In this document: in pieces, positions 44,701 to 57,587 of the stretch
Layout: every line of letters begins with the position of its first letter
Numbering within the stretch: the first letter of the stretch is position 1
NCBI GenBank assembly: GCA_017590115.1
Contig: JAGGNK010008781.1
Coordinates: 2,546,861-2,610,860, forward strand
DNA from: Montifringilla adamsi
Lineage: Eukaryota > Chordata > Aves > Passeriformes > Passeridae
Reading direction: 5' to 3'
Length of the DNA: 64,000 nucleotides
Program-made: the position numbers and the translations under genes
The notes under the pieces: model-generated
Seen by the model: the letters and a program-made list of their open reading frames with translations, nothing else
What the model was told of the DNA's origin: nothing
The model's database searches: none

Positions 44701-47700
44701 ATGATTATAGTGAAAGCTTCCTTTTCCTGCTGTTTGTGCTCTTGAAAGGCTTACAGGTTTGTGTCCACTGGCTTTTTCTCTGCCCTGAGTAAATGTGCAT
44801 CTTCTTCATCCTAAAAGAGAGCTCAGAGTTCACTCATTAAGCTGCTCTCTCCTGACTGACTGTTGGCATGTATCAGCCTCCCAAGCAGTGCAGATACTGA
44901 ATTTGCTCTGAGGAGGTAGTGAGCTCATTAAAATGGTGAAAGAGGCACCAGAACCCATCAATCTTTTTGCACCCAGTTTTCCTTGGCTGGCAGTTCAGGA
45001 GGCAGCCAGTAACAGGGCTTGTGGTGATGGCAGGGGGTTGGTAAGAGTTGGATGCCACTAATTAAGCTGTGTATTGAAGTTTCCTTCATAATTCTTTTTT
45101 AAAAAATGTAAAATAGGGGAACTTCAGCTTTCTGAAAGCAACAGTCCTAACTGGATCGGATTATATGAGAATAAACAAATGGAAACCAGGTTGATTTAAA
45201 TTATTTTGCATTAGATTCAAAGGTAAGAAGAGAACTTTCTTTTTATTCTTTGAAAGGATCCACATTGAACACAAGCATAGGGCTGGGTGTTTATTTAGGC
45301 TTGAGAGACAAAACAATATTGAAAGGGTTATTTCTGAATTTCACAGTTTGGTGTAGAATTGGGATTGATGTAGAATTTAGGATTATCTTTGTGGTGGTTG
45401 TTGGGTTTTTAAAGGATTTGGTAAGAACAGGGTGAGAGTGAAGCTTTGGCATTTGAAGAGCAGTATCTGGGGACAGAAGTGTTTAAGTAACACCAAGCAA
45501 GTTTTGAATGTAGGAAATTAAAATAGCATATAAATATTGCAAAAGGAAGTAATTGCTCTCAAAGACAGTTGCTGTGCTTGGAAAAACACCTGAATTTTGA
45601 TGCTGACCTTTTCTGGGGCTATTAAACAGCTCATTTGGGTTTCCTCCTTTGCTGTTTGTGGGGTGTGGCTCTGTGTCCACCCAGAAGTGTGGCAGGAGCA
45701 AGGTCTGTGCTGCTGTTTGCAGGGGCTGTGAATGGGAGCAGCTGAACAGGGATAACCTGGACCAGAGGGGGCACGTGGATGGAGCAGGTCACAAAAATGT
45801 GCCAAACTTCTGTTGGTTTTGAAGGCAGCTCAGTAGAATCAGTCTGTTGTGCCCTGGGAGGACTGTTCCACTTGTTGATTCAGCCTGAGAATCTGAAATC
45901 AAATCCCTTGGTTTTTTTTTTTTTTTTTTTTCCCTTTTGACATCTGAATATTTTAATGAATCTAATGTGGCACCCAGGGCAGACTTCTCCAAACACTATA
46001 AACTCATGTGCATGTGTGTGAGCAAACTGGAATCTGGCTGAATCTTGGGTGTGTGAGAATTGTCACTTTTTCTTTAGGCTAGGAACTGTTAAGCAGAAGG
46101 ATTAACCTGAAAAAAAATGAAGGTTTTGGCATTAATCCAGGATTGGTGTCACAGTTGGGGAATAATATTCTGGAGAAGGAACAGTCACGATGCAATCCTT
46201 ATTTTTTACACATTAATAAGATAAGGGATGATAATCTTCTGCACCCATTGTATCTCACTGCTGGAATTCAGATTTTTTCAAGAGCTGTTGCTTTATCTGT
46301 CAATTTTCATCATTTGTTCATCAGCTGCAGGTCCAATGCCACAGCACTAATTCTTACATACTTCTGTTGTTTATTTAAAAAAATTCAAAGCCTCATCTTG
46401 TCTTGCTTAATAATTTCACTGTCATTTCACACACTTTTTTTTGGTTTTTAATTTCTATCCAGGCCCAAAATGTTCAGCACAGCAAGGACATGACTCTTGC
46501 CAGCAACCGCAGTCTGGCAGAGGGAAATCTCCTGTACCAGCCAAAGTTGGAGTCTCTGAAATCAAATTTAACCGAGAAATATCAAGAGCTGCAAGTTCTT
46601 TTTGAAGCATACCAGATAAAAAAAACAAAACTAGGTAACACTGGCTGTTGACAATTATGACTTGCTGTTTTTTTAAGCGAATGTAAATCTGTTGCCTGTT
46701 TGTTGTTTGGTTTTTGGCGTCTCATTTTTAGCTGTGTGAATTAGGGTACAAAGTGAAATGTCATTCTTGTGTAGTGCTGAAATAGATCACACTTCTGATG
46801 ATTTATTAAGTGACTGTCACACCTAGTAACAGATACTGTGGATTCTTCTGTTACCTACCTGTTCTTGACCTTCTCTTTTCTAAATTATCTACTTCAGTTA
46901 CCTTGCTGAAGAGCAAAACACTTCGAATTTTCAGTGACTATTTATAAATCAAATGGAATATTAAATATAACTTTCATACTGAATTATATTGTACATCTGA
47001 TAACTTCACTTGCTGAAGTGCTTTCAATATTATAAATGTATAATTGGAATTAAATTTCAGCTCTTAGCACTCTGACAATATTCTTGATATATTTCTTACT
47101 GTTGCCTTGGAGGTTGTTGTGTAGTTCCAAGTCACTTAGAGCCTGCTCTCATTTTCTGTCCTTTTCCTTCCTGTGCCTTTGCAGACAGACAATCCAGTAA
47201 TGCTTCCCTGGAGACCCTGCTGGCACTGCTGCAGACTGAGGGGGCGAAGATTGAGGAAGACACAGAGGTAATGACAGAACTCCCCAATTCTGCCACTTCA
47301 CCCATTACCAGAACCTTCCAGTGTCCATGGCTGCACTGCTGGGCTGAGCATGTGACAGATTAAGGAGCAGTTTTAAGAATATGGACTTGTCTCTGCTTTG
47401 AACTTCAGGGAGCAGCTATTTGATTCCAGCAACTGTATTTCTTTTTTATCTGAGTAATTTTTTGCTCTTAACATATTTGAAGTTCAAGAGAGAAAGTGCT
47501 CTTTTCTAAAAAAAGATAGGCAAACCCTCTTAGTTCCTTGGCTTTGACTTCAAACTTGTAGAGTTTAAAAATGTGGAATCTTTTTTCAATGGGGTTTGCC
47601 TGGTACATGTATTACTTCATAATAAATGTCAATTAGTAGCCTAATAAAAAAACCTGTGCCTGTGCTGCTTTTCCTCCAGTGTTTCTGGTGAAATATTGCA

Positions 47701-48897
47701 TTGTGATTTTCAGTGTGTCTGTGCAGGTGCCAGTGGTCACCACTTGCTGACACACAAGTGCTTGAAGGGTGGTGTGACTTCAGAATAAATGGGAGTGTTT
47801 GGTTTTGCTTGCTGATTTGCATGCAGGCATCTTCTGTAATTAATCAGGAGGAAAAAATGTGCTTATTAGCCTTGAGTTGTGATTGTAAAAAGACATTGCC
47901 AGGACAAGCTGAATTTTGTGATTTTATGTTTGTTCAGCTCTCAATCATTAAACATCATTTACCCAAAGCCACAAGTAAGGGTGAGTCTTAAGCCTGACTT
48001 AGCAATAGTCTCTGTGCTGAGTCCCACGGAGTTCCCAGTGTTTCTGCTGGCATTCAAGGAGCACTCAGCTGCAATTCAGCTTAGCTGGCAGCCTGGGAAG
48101 CTGCTGGACCTGGTTAGTTCCCACCTCTGATGATCAGGGGAACGCTCAGAGCGAGATTCAGATGTTTTTATTGCTGTTACTTCAGTATAAATTTATGCAT
48201 AAGTGATATTTAACTCTCAGTGCTTCTGAGTAATAAGTAACTCAAAGTTCTGCTCAGAATTCTTCAGTATGCCAGTCATCTTCCATATGCCAGCTGGAAA
48301 ATCACAGGCAAAATGCTGCTATTTTTGGGATGTGAGCCATTTAGATTCTGTTGCAGTAGGCTGTTTCCTAAGAGAATGTTCTGTATTTGACAGAATATGG
48401 CAGAAAGGTTCCTTGATGGTGAAATACCACTGGATTCTTTCATCGACGAGTACCAGAGCAAGAGGAAGCTGGCTCACCTGCGCCGGGTGAAGATCGAGAA
48501 GCTGCAGGAAATGGTGCTGAAGGGACAGAGACTTCCTCAGGTTCAGCCGCCGGCACAGCCGAGGGCACCCGAGCCCGCAGCAGCCCCTGGCGATCCCTAC
48601 AAGGCGGATGCAAACCCTCCTCCCTCGGTGCTGCCCCGGCGGGTCCCGCCCCCGCCGCCCCCCTCGGGCCCGGCTGGACGCTTCCCCACTCCCTTCACCG
48701 CAGCCATGGGCTCGGGACCGGCTCTTTCCCACCCCGGTGCTCCGTACCCTCCTCTCCCGCCTCGGCCGGGAGCAGCTCAGCCCACGAGTCAGATGCCACA
48801 GCCGGGATACCCAGCTCAGTTCGTGCCACCCTATCCTCCACCTCTTCCCCAGAGACCACCTCGCCTTCCACCACATCCTGGCTTTATCCTCCAGTAA
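38772..48897 (+). CDS. VPS37B: VPS37B, ESCRT-I subunit, complete
   Basis: VPS37B is a subunit of the ESCRT-I complex with TSG101, VPS28 and MVB12, which sorts ubiquitinated cargo into multivesicular bodies. Four coding exons (38772-38876, 46463-46634, 47185-47267, 48394-48897) join in phase to 287 aa, close to the human 285. Residues 1 to about 170 form the Mod(r) coiled domain, with MTLASNRSLAEGNLLYQP, KYQELQVLFEAYQIKKTKL and PLDSFIDEYQSKRKLAHLRR as highly conserved segments. Residues from about 170 on are proline-rich, with PPPPPP and PYPPPLPQRPP motifs, ending HPGFILQ as in other vertebrates. The N-terminal 20 residues (MALDARRLEALSLQELSALL) diverge from mammals but fill the same position. 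No defects were seen. Confidence 0.97.
41450..41526 (-). mobile_element. Short CR1 3'-end remnant, minus orientation
   Basis: About 75 bp matching the reverse complement of the CR1 3' end: CAATCACAGGATGGTTTGGG, then ATGGAAGGGACCTGAAAGAT and CATTGAGTTCCAA. It lies in VPS37B intron 1. Confidence 0.8.
43230..43248. repeat. Poly-A run
   Basis: About 19 consecutive A residues in VPS37B intron 1. There is no adjacent retrocopy sequence that I recognise. Confidence 0.8.
45911..45931. repeat. Poly-T run
   Basis: About 21 consecutive T residues in VPS37B intron 1, followed by CCC. Confidence 0.8.
47268..48393 (+). other. VPS37B: VPS37B intron 3
   Basis: 1.1 kb of non-coding sequence with no recognisable repeat or exon. 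Confidence 0.6.
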
Positions 48898-51744
48898 ATA
48901 TTTGGGTGCGCCTGACTTACGTATTGGTGCTTATTTTCCTTTTCCCCCATCAGAGACTTGCTGTAGGCAATGGGAAGCCTCTGTTCTTTGCACAATGGAG
49001 CACAAAGGCCGAGCTGTGGCACAGAGGTTTGCAATTGCTTTGCTAAATGTGATGATGTTTGTTTGCAAAGGTCAGTGGTGACAAGGTTTTCCTAGGAAGG
49101 TCTAAATTCTGTAAGTCCATCAAAATGGGAAGGCACTTGCTGTGGATTTGCTGACGTTACGAACCGCGTCATGCTCTGAATTCCTCAGTGATGGGAAATC
49201 AGCATCCTCCTGTGTTCTGATGGATTCCCCTGGCAGCTGGATGGATGTGTGGCAAACGGGGAGCTGGTTGTCCCCCTAAGGAATTCTGTGACAGTGTTGG
49301 GATGGTAACAACCATATCTGAGTGCTGGGCACGGGGTGTGCACAGGACCCCCCTCGGCGTCCTTTTGCATCCAGGGCAGGTGCACGGTGTTTTCAGAGCT
49401 CACTGGGCTGGAACTCCTGTCAGAACACCTTGTGGGGGGGTTTAGACAGGGAAAAGGACAAGAGTTTCATTTCTGCATTTCAGTTGTTACCTTAGACAGC
49501 GTGTAATCAAAGTAGGCACTACTCCCACTCCTAAATAGCTTGATACCCTCAAAGTCCTGGTCTCTTGAAATGAAACTAAACTGTTTGTAGAGCCAGTTTA
49601 GGGTTTTATAGACACTTTACCAGGCAGTTTTACTTCCTTGCCTGTTAAGACTCTTTCTAACAGTTGATTTTTGTCTCCTTTTCCACACCTTGGATACAAA
49701 AATGATTTTTTTACACAGGTGCTTAGCTTTTGCTACCATGTGATTCCAGGAATCTAGGCAGGGTATTTTCTTAGTCAAATACTGGATTTTCACATGTAAT
49801 TGCCCACTTGAATTTCCACAATTTCATTTTATCTCTTAACTCTGTCTCTCACTTGGCAGAACTACTTTTAACTTGCCCATTTCATTTAGTTTTGCAGTTT
49901 GGGGCATGTATATCTATCTGGATTTTGCAGTTAATGTTTCTCTGCAAGTAGGTAAAAAAGAAAAGCCTTTTGCAGTCCATGGTGGCTGTTTGCATCTTAC
50001 AGAATCTGTTCTTAACTTCTGCCACTGGATGGGAGAGGCTTTTTAGGGCAGCTCAGATTTCACTCTCGATGTGACTCTTGAAGCCTAAGGTACAAACACA
50101 TGCTGGTATTTTAATCCAGCACTGGGGGAGGCAAATTTTAACCCCTGTTGTTTGCACAGAATGTGTCTGTGAATTTGTTATCAATCAGTCCAGAATCTGC
50201 CAAAGCCCCTGGTTATTTCAGTTATTTTGGTATCATTGTGCTGGAATGCACTACATTGTTTGGAAGTTTGTACTACAAACATCAGTCAGAATAGAACATC
50301 TTTTTTTTTTTTTTTTTTTCTTTATGTAAGACCTGGATAGTTCCTTAATCATTTCCTCTGGAGTGTGGTGGTTAGCAAATACTAATCTGAAATTAAGCTC
50401 ATAACAGGAAGCTCTCTTTTCTGAGAAGATGATACAGTCATTTGGCTGGTTTTGCCTTCTGCAGACCAGGGGCAGAAGGTTGGTCAGTGTTACTGGCATC
50501 TGAACCAATTCCCCAGTGTAAGTCTGGCAAGTTTTTATAGATGGGGGATTTTGTGAAGCAATGTGCATTGGATTTGTTTGCAAAGTGTGTTTTTTCTGTA
50601 ATCTAGTGATGGTACAGGATGTGGTTGTTTTGTTTTTCTTTTAATAGTGTGATATCTTTTCTTGGTATTATTTTCTCACTGAAGCTTTGTATAAGCATAG
50701 TTAATTATGACTCGTTTCAAAGTAACTTTGCTGTGCTGTTAGTGCTGGTATTTGGGTGGCAGCTGTTGTATCTGGATGCTAAACATGAGTCTGCTGTAGA
50801 AATGGTTTGTGTCCTAGAAAGAATTAAAGTGGGTGGGGGCTACCAGGGTGGTATCTGAGTACTGAAATTCATACTTTGAGCCTGCTACACAAAAACTCTA
50901 AAACACTCCCAGTTCAGTTTTACTAAGATTTCATAGAAACAACCAGGTATATTTTACACTTATCAGGTGCCAACTTTTTTTCTGAGGGTTGGAAATCCTC
51001 AGAAGTGATGGGGGTGATAGGTAAGTGTATGGTGAATTTGCACTGCATTTTATGTATCAGACTTTATTGGTATTAGTAGTCCAGAAATATTTTTACTACT
51101 TGTTCAATCTTCTGTCTTTTGGTAACTTTTGTGATAACAATGACCTTTCAGGGATACTTTATCTAAAAACAACCTCTTGTGCACACTAAATACAGACAAA
51201 GCTAATGCAATTTTTTTGTCTGAAAGCAAAACAATGCATTATTGCATATGCATGTGGCTGATGTGCCTTAGGATCACTACTTGTGATTGTAATTCTAGGA
51301 TATTAGCATTTTTATCATTTGAATGGCCATTGCTTAACTCTAATTTAAGGGCTCTTCGAGAGCACTGACTTTTACAAAAACTGACCCTCATACTTCAGAA
51401 AAAACATCTGTATCTGCTATTTGTAAGCTTATAGTTGCCTTCACTGATGGGTAAGTTTGAACATAGCTGATGTAACTAATGTGATGTTTCAGTTATTGCA
51501 AGCTCATAACTGAAGTCCAGCTGCTCATGGAAAACGTTTTGCCATTAATTTTGTGTGTGTGTGCACACAAACTGTAAATATTTACTTGACTGCTGGTGAT
51601 GTTTAAGGGTAAAGGAGAAGAATGACTGTGGAAAGCTGTTCAATCCTTTCAGCAACAAACTTGATGAAACACTAACCTGGCAAGAGCTGTGTCAGTGCTT
51701 TCAACCTGTTGCCCTTCAACAGCTTCTCCTGTTCTGTTATAGCT

Positions 51745-51750
51745 AATAAA
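51745..51750 (+). promoter_or_regulatory. VPS37B: Candidate proximal polyadenylation signal AATAAA for VPS37B
   Basis: Canonical hexamer 2.85 kb after the stop codon. The downstream G/T-rich element is weak. Confidence 0.4.
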
Positions 51751-52565
51751 TTAATTCTGCTCTGCCTAGGATGTTTAGAATTGTACTAATTTGCACTGTT
51801 TATAAGATAGTGAGATTAAAATGCCATAGGCAAGCTGAAACTTGAGAGGGGGTGGCTCATGATGCTTGCCAAAAAAATATATATATATATTAAAAAAAGG
51901 ATTTTTGATGTCTGCTACAAATAGCATATACTTCCCCAAAGCAATTGGAGTGGAGAAAAATCCTTTAAATACAATGTGTAACACGGCTTTAGGGTGTTGG
52001 TAGCATTGGAAATGCTCTCTTTGGGCAGCACTGTTTGTGCCAGTCTCGTGTGCAGTTCTGTGAGCTGGGACTTGGAGCTGGGGCTGCAGTGAGCAGTTCT
52101 GGCTCTGGCTGGGTCTCACTGCACTCAGGGCTGCCTCCCAGGGAAGGTGGAGTTGTTGTTCCAGCACAGCTGATCCACACAGGTCACCTCACGGCTGGAG
52201 GGAACAGGAGCTGCCCTGGATGCCTGGAGGCACCTGGGCACTGCCTGGTCGGGGTCACCATCCCCATGACTGCCCCAACCTCCACAGCCTCAGTGTCCAC
52301 CTCTCCTGGGCCTTCTCTGCCCTCTCAAACTGGAATCACGATGTAGATACAGAGCTCAGACCAACAATTCTTTTACCCTCCCGTGGAGCTGCGTGGTGGA
52401 CGTGGAGTTCAGAGGGGGCAGAGTCGTCCTGTGCCTGAACAGTTCCTCTGTGTGATCCTGGACTGTCTTAATAAGGGGCAGTTTTATATGCTGAGCAAGT
52501 TGTGAACATACAGTGGAGTTGTTTGCATAATAAGTCTTTCTGTTATCTACTGTGTTCTGATTTTA

Positions 52566-52571
52566 AATAAA
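52566..52571 (+). promoter_or_regulatory. VPS37B: Candidate distal polyadenylation signal AATAAA for VPS37B
   Basis: Canonical hexamer followed within 20-50 nt by a T/G-rich segment (TTGGTGTCCTGTCCCCTTGT), as expected for a cleavage region. Confidence 0.55.
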
Positions 52572-52599
52572 ATAGCATATCTCTTGGTGTCCTGTCCCC

Positions 52600-55500
52600 T
52601 TGTGGCTCTGTTCAGTCGTGGTGCAGTTATATTAATGATTTTCAACCCTAATGGGTTTTTTTCTGTAGCAACATAAATGCAGTTGTAGGTGGATGTAGAA
52701 CATAAGATTGCAAAATTCTTTAATTATTCATAGTAAATCTGTTGGCTGTGGTTTTAGTGACTGGATATAAAGAGTCCATTTTGTATGGAGCTGATACAGG
52801 ATGGGTTTGCTCACAGTAGATTTCACACGTTGTAATCAGGGCACTGGGGTAGGTGGGCTGTCTGTCAGGTAAAACCCCTTTGCTTTTCTTCTAATTTCCT
52901 ACAATTAGCTAGTGGGAATGTTCAGAATCACCTGGAAAGGCTAAAGGGAGAAAGCTTTTTTTTTTTTTTTTTTTTTTAAGAGAGGAAAATCTTAGCTCTC
53001 AGCCAAGTTAGGAGAAATGAGTCAACCAGACTTATTTAGGAATATGAGTCAGAGGGCAGAAAAGACCTGATGTAATTTTCTGTGATATGTGTCACTTTAG
53101 TAGTGATGCAAAATAGAAATCAGAATAACTGATCAGGGAAGAAATTCCCTTTTTTAATTGTTTCTTGATCCCTTCCCTTTGTGGTGGCTGCAGAGATTGG
53201 AATACCCTTCTGCAGAAAAGAGAGAGTGCAGACGAGGAAAAGCTGCTGTGCTGACTCAGTGCAGGTGGGCGAGGGCAGGGGAAGGTGTTATGTAAAAGCT
53301 GCAGCTCTTCAGCTCAGCTCTTCTAAGAATTTGCTGTTTTGTGGCTTGAAGAGCTGTGGGGCTCCAGCTGTGCCTGTTCCAGCCCTGGGGTTCTGGTGGC
53401 CCTTCCCTGTGGTTGCTGTCCCCAGAGGGTGGGATTGTTCCCAGTGCAAAGGAGCTGTCACCTGATAGGGTCAGACCTTGCCAGGGAGGGGACTCGGGTG
53501 GCACTTGGGTGTTGAACAAAGCAAAATGCCACAATAAAAGGTGGTGTGTTGGGGACACACTTCGGTGTCCTTGCGGCTTGGCTTGTCCCTTCCCTGGAGG
53601 TGGCTTTGGAGGCTGTGCAGGTCCTTCCCTCGCCCTTGCTCCTGTAATTGAGTCCCCTCAGGTTGTACATTAATCATCCCTCATGCCAGGCTTTTACAGC
53701 TTTGCCTCTTCACCTGTCTGAGACGTGGTCACCAGGAACTGGGCGTGTTGCTTGAGGGTTTTTCAGAGATTTTGGGTCTCCACTGAAGTTTTAGAGGTGC
53801 CCTGCTGAGGCTGTTCCCAGGACACCTTGTCCCTGAAGGAGGCTGTCCCTGGGCAGCCTGTGCTCTCACTCCATTTTTCCTCCTACCTGCAGGACAAATC
53901 CAGGCTGGGAGATGTGCCAGTGCATACCCTGGATCCTGCTGTAAGCTAAAAGCTATTTTTTAAATACTGCTTATTATTTCCAAACCGCTCAAAGGTGCTT
54001 CTTCTGCACTCCTGTAGCTGATGAGTAGGAATTATTTTTTCCTTCAAAGCTAAAAATGTTTCCTTCTCACCACATAATCCCACACCTTGCTACTTGCACT
54101 TAAAACTGCACATTATTCTAGCAACCACTGCTGGGGATGGGCTAATTTCTGATGTGTTTGTTAGTCCTGGAGGAGCCAGCCACAGAGGATGGGAGGTGAC
54201 AAAGTGGCTCCAGTTCTCAGCACTGCAATGAGACCACCTGGCTGAGCAGAAAATGCTGGAAATGCCTTCTGGCCTGGCGTGTGTTGTCTCACACGGTATG
54301 AGGGGAATCCAGACCAGCTTTCTATTTTTTTTATTTAAACTTGCATACTCATTAAGCATTTGTTAAATGATTTGATTAGCTGGTGCTTCTGGGTCATTTT
54401 TCTGAGTGGGGCATTCAGGAAATATCATCCCTAACTACTGTGCTGCCCAAACTCATCTAATTCATGCCTGGTTGCACACAGCAGAAAAATAACTTCTTGC
54501 AAAGGACTGGCTGCTTTTTGTGGCTTCAAGGGCTCTTAAAAACCTACTTTTGCAGAAGTTTTGTGGTTTGGTTTCTTTACCTGACTTCCTAGAGCCTGCA
54601 CCAGCCTGTTTTTTTATTTGTGAGCTTAATTTCCATGCACTTTTTGCCCCCAGTGACCTGACACTTGTGTTTTGCCAGCTTTGCTGTCTGTGCTGCTGTT
54701 GCTGAGCTGCAGCTGCTCCGTGTGCTGGTGTTCAAACTCATCTGTGGTCACTGGAGGTTTGGCTACTGAGGGAGCCAGAGGAGGGCTGTGATAACAGCCT
54801 GCTTGAAAGCTGCTAAGAGAAAAAAATAAAGTACTTTACTCACCTTGGTGGAAGAGAGCTGAAGGTGGATTATTTCACAACTTGGTTATTTTCCACTGCT
54901 CTTACAGATACTGAGTAAAATTTGTTCTCAGGAGCACATGGAGTGAAACATCTTCCTCTCTCCACGGCCAAAATAACGGTATTTAAAAGTCATTAGCAAA
55001 TTGGATCCTGCACAACAGGATGTCTTGATGGAATCTCAAAATTAACCTCTGCAGACTCACAGTTTGTCGTTCTGATATTTTTGTCAGCTACAAATAGCAA
55101 ACACTTTCCAAAAAAGTATAGGACTGAAGAAAAAAAATTAGACTGGACAGTAAGAATAACCTAACAAAACCTAACTTAGATTGCATTTCAAGTGGTTTAT
55201 AGAGCTTTTATTTGTGCTGCTATTTTTTGAGGCTTTTGATTATGCTGGCCTGGATGGTTTTAAGTAAATCAGTGTGACAGCAGTGGAGGTAAACAAGTTC
55301 AATTTAGCCACAGCATCAATCTCAAAGCCACATTTTATATTTGAATTCTTTAAATATAACGAATCCTTTAAGTAGGACTGTGGCTGGACTTAGGGTAGTG
55401 AGAGTTTAGAAGTTGGTTAATCAATATTTCCGGGATGAACTGTGATGGTGTGAGTGGTTGGGTGACGTCAGTCTCCCAGCAAATATATCTTTATCACTGT

Positions 55501-56180
55501 CTATAAATAGACCTTGAGCCTGCAGAAAGCACTTCCTTGAGAGAAAAGGGCTCTGAAAGAAACGAAACTCGGCAGGGAGCTGGCCCCTGTCACTGCTGTG
55601 TCATTGTCACTTGACGTGACAGCAGCCACCCAGGGCTGTGTGTCCCTCTCCAAAGGCTGAGCAGGGAATGAACCTCGGGGCTGGGCTGGGCTCAGCAGCA
55701 CCTGCAGGATCTGAGCAGCTGCTCACTTCATCAGCACCCCAGGGAACACCAGAGCCCTTCTGGGCACTGCACTTTGGCCACACAAGGAGCTGGGGAACAA
55801 GCCCTGGCTCTGTCACTGCCCATAAACCTGCCCAGGCCGTTTGTGATGTGTAACCTCAGAAAGCGGCGGCCGTCACGAGGCTGTTTCGTAACTAAAATAA
55901 ATAATGGAATACTTTATAAATGTGTTTACCTGAGATACAGCCACTTGTAATTCTTGTTAACTGCTTTACAGCCTCTTGGCAGTCTCAGAGAGGAAAAGGC
56001 CTGGGTTTTACTGTGGCTTTTATGAAGTTTGATTGTAATTGGGCCTGAGGGTAACAAGGGATGGGATGTAAATGTTGACTGAACATGACAAGGACCCTCA
56101 CAAGTCACCACCTAAATGCAAGGCAGCTGTGGTCACCTTGTCATGCTGAGCTCTAAATGCTCCAGTTTTATCACCTACAT
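52600..56180. other. Intergenic region between convergent VPS37B and HIP1R
   Basis: About 3.6 kb. It holds a poly-T run at 52957-52979 and further plus-strand AATAAA hexamers (for example 54825-54830) that could serve rare long VPS37B transcripts. No coding exon, RNA gene or repeat family is recognised. Confidence 0.5.
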
Positions 56181-56185
56181 GATAT

Positions 56186-56580
56186 TATGCATCATATATA
56201 GCTGCCTATTTTATATATATATACACATATATATACACCTATATTTTATCTAATAGATATATAATAATATATATGCAACATGTATATAGTATGTACTAAT
56301 ATATATTATAAACCATCTAGATCATCTGTCATATATCTATAATAATATATGTATATATATATATATATATAAAAAATAATTATCTCACATTTTATATATA
56401 GTGCATAACAGTATAGGTACATAAAATATGCAAAAATGCATACATACATTTGCATATCTATATATATATGTGTATAGGCACATGCAGAACCATAGACACA
56501 CATGGCTGCACATTCATAGAGAGGAATCTCTCTAAATATATATATATATTTATGTGTATCTACAGATATATTTATGCACA
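56186..56580. repeat. (TA)n-rich, low-complexity region
   Basis: About 400 bp dominated by TATA, TATATG and ATACAT motifs, including an uninterrupted (AT) run near 56350-56370. Small ORFs within it, rich in Y, I and C, are compositional. Confidence 0.85.
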
Positions 56581-57587
56581 TTTAGCTAATTTACTGCCTG
56601 TCTCTTCCCCACAGCACAGGGCCAGTTTCCTGCAACCAACCTTGTCATGGCCCTGGCCCTGTCATCAACCTCCTCCCCAACAACAAAGCAACACAAAAGT
56701 ATTTTAAATATTGCTCCTTTAATAATCTACATCCTGGTAGTTGCTCCAAGGGAAGACACAGCTGACAGGGTTTTGATTCTGCCCCCGCATCTCTCCACAT
56801 CAGCAATTCCTTATTGCTGCAGACTTCTCCAGTCCCTGGCTCCCGTAGGCCACGGTTAGATTTAATTCTGCTAATTATCTTAAATATAAAACATAACGCA
56901 ACTGATCCCTTGACATTGCTGTAGTAATAAAAAATAGAAAAGGAAAAAAAAAATAAAAACGTTTATCTTCTTATTGCCAGTGTGTGTCAGTAACTGCTTT
57001 TCCCTAACAAAAGCCCCGCTCCATGTGCTGGGGAAGGCAAACGTTTCCCTTCCTGCTGAGGGCTGATCCCACACCAAAATTAAGTCAAATATTCCTCAGG
57101 CTGGAAAAAGGGGAATTTAAAAAAATGGTTGCAAGAAAAGCCCACCAGTTTCCTACTGTAAAACCAGTTCACAGTTCTTGGAAAGGGTCTGAGCAGTACA
57201 GTAGAGCTACATTTACTGAAAACTTCTAGTGCTGATAAAGTCCTTAAAAAAAAAATACAACCCAAACAAACCCCAAATTAAATTAAACAGGGAGAGCCGG
57301 TTGGCAGGTGAGGAGGAGGAGGAAAAAGAGGAGGAGGAAGAGAAGAAGGAAGATAAGGAGGAAGAGGAGAAGGAGGAAGAGGAAAAGGAGGAGGAGAGCA
57401 CTCAGCGGTGCCTGGGGAGCACAGCAGCCCCGCCACTCTAGAGTTCAGAGAAAAGGAAAACAAAAAATAAGATCTGTTCCTCGAGAAAACATCCAGTTTG
57501 GGATCGTTTCCAGGCCGGGCGCTGAGGAGACCCCGCGCGTGAAGGCACAGCAGCGCGAAGGCAACGCGGCGTGAGGGCCGGGGGCTG
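56581..57587 (-). other. HIP1R: Presumed HIP1R 3' UTR and downstream flank
   Basis: Read on the minus strand this contains candidate ATTAAA hexamers at 56861-56866 and 56718-56723, and the pyrimidine side of the GA tract. No sequence resembling the conserved vertebrate HIP1R C-terminal tail was found here. Confidence 0.35.
57308..57398. repeat. Polypurine (GAGGA/GGAAGA) tract
   Basis: About 90 nt of nearly pure purine on the plus strand. It gives an apparent poly-Glu frame on the plus strand and a CT-rich tract on the minus strand just past the HIP1R coding end. Confidence 0.85.

Larger units (their letters stand above)
38877..46462 (+). other. VPS37B: VPS37B intron 1 (7.6 kb)
   Basis: Long AT-richer intron. 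It contains the end of the CpG island (to about 39,190), homopolymer runs (poly-T near 39740 and 45910, poly-A near 43230) and one short CR1 piece. No conserved open frame or RNA gene is recognised. Confidence 0.65.
48898..52590 (+). other. VPS37B: VPS37B 3' UTR (inferred, about 3.7 kb)
   Basis: A continuous AT-rich stretch after the stop. It contains hexamers at 51745-51750 and 52566-52571, a poly-T run near 50302-50319, a short (TG)n near 51553 and a (TA)n near 51876. The far hexamer has the better downstream G/T-rich sequence. Alternative polyadenylation is likely; the exact end is not proven. Confidence 0.45.

Noticed and set aside
56306..56581. Cys/Tyr/Ile-rich ORFs in the TA-rich block
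   Set aside because: They are produced by TATATG-type simple sequence and do not resemble a protein family.
57229..57441. Plus-strand poly-Glu open frame over the purine tract
   Set aside because: It is a compositional artefact of a GA-rich simple repeat, with no splice context or homologous family.
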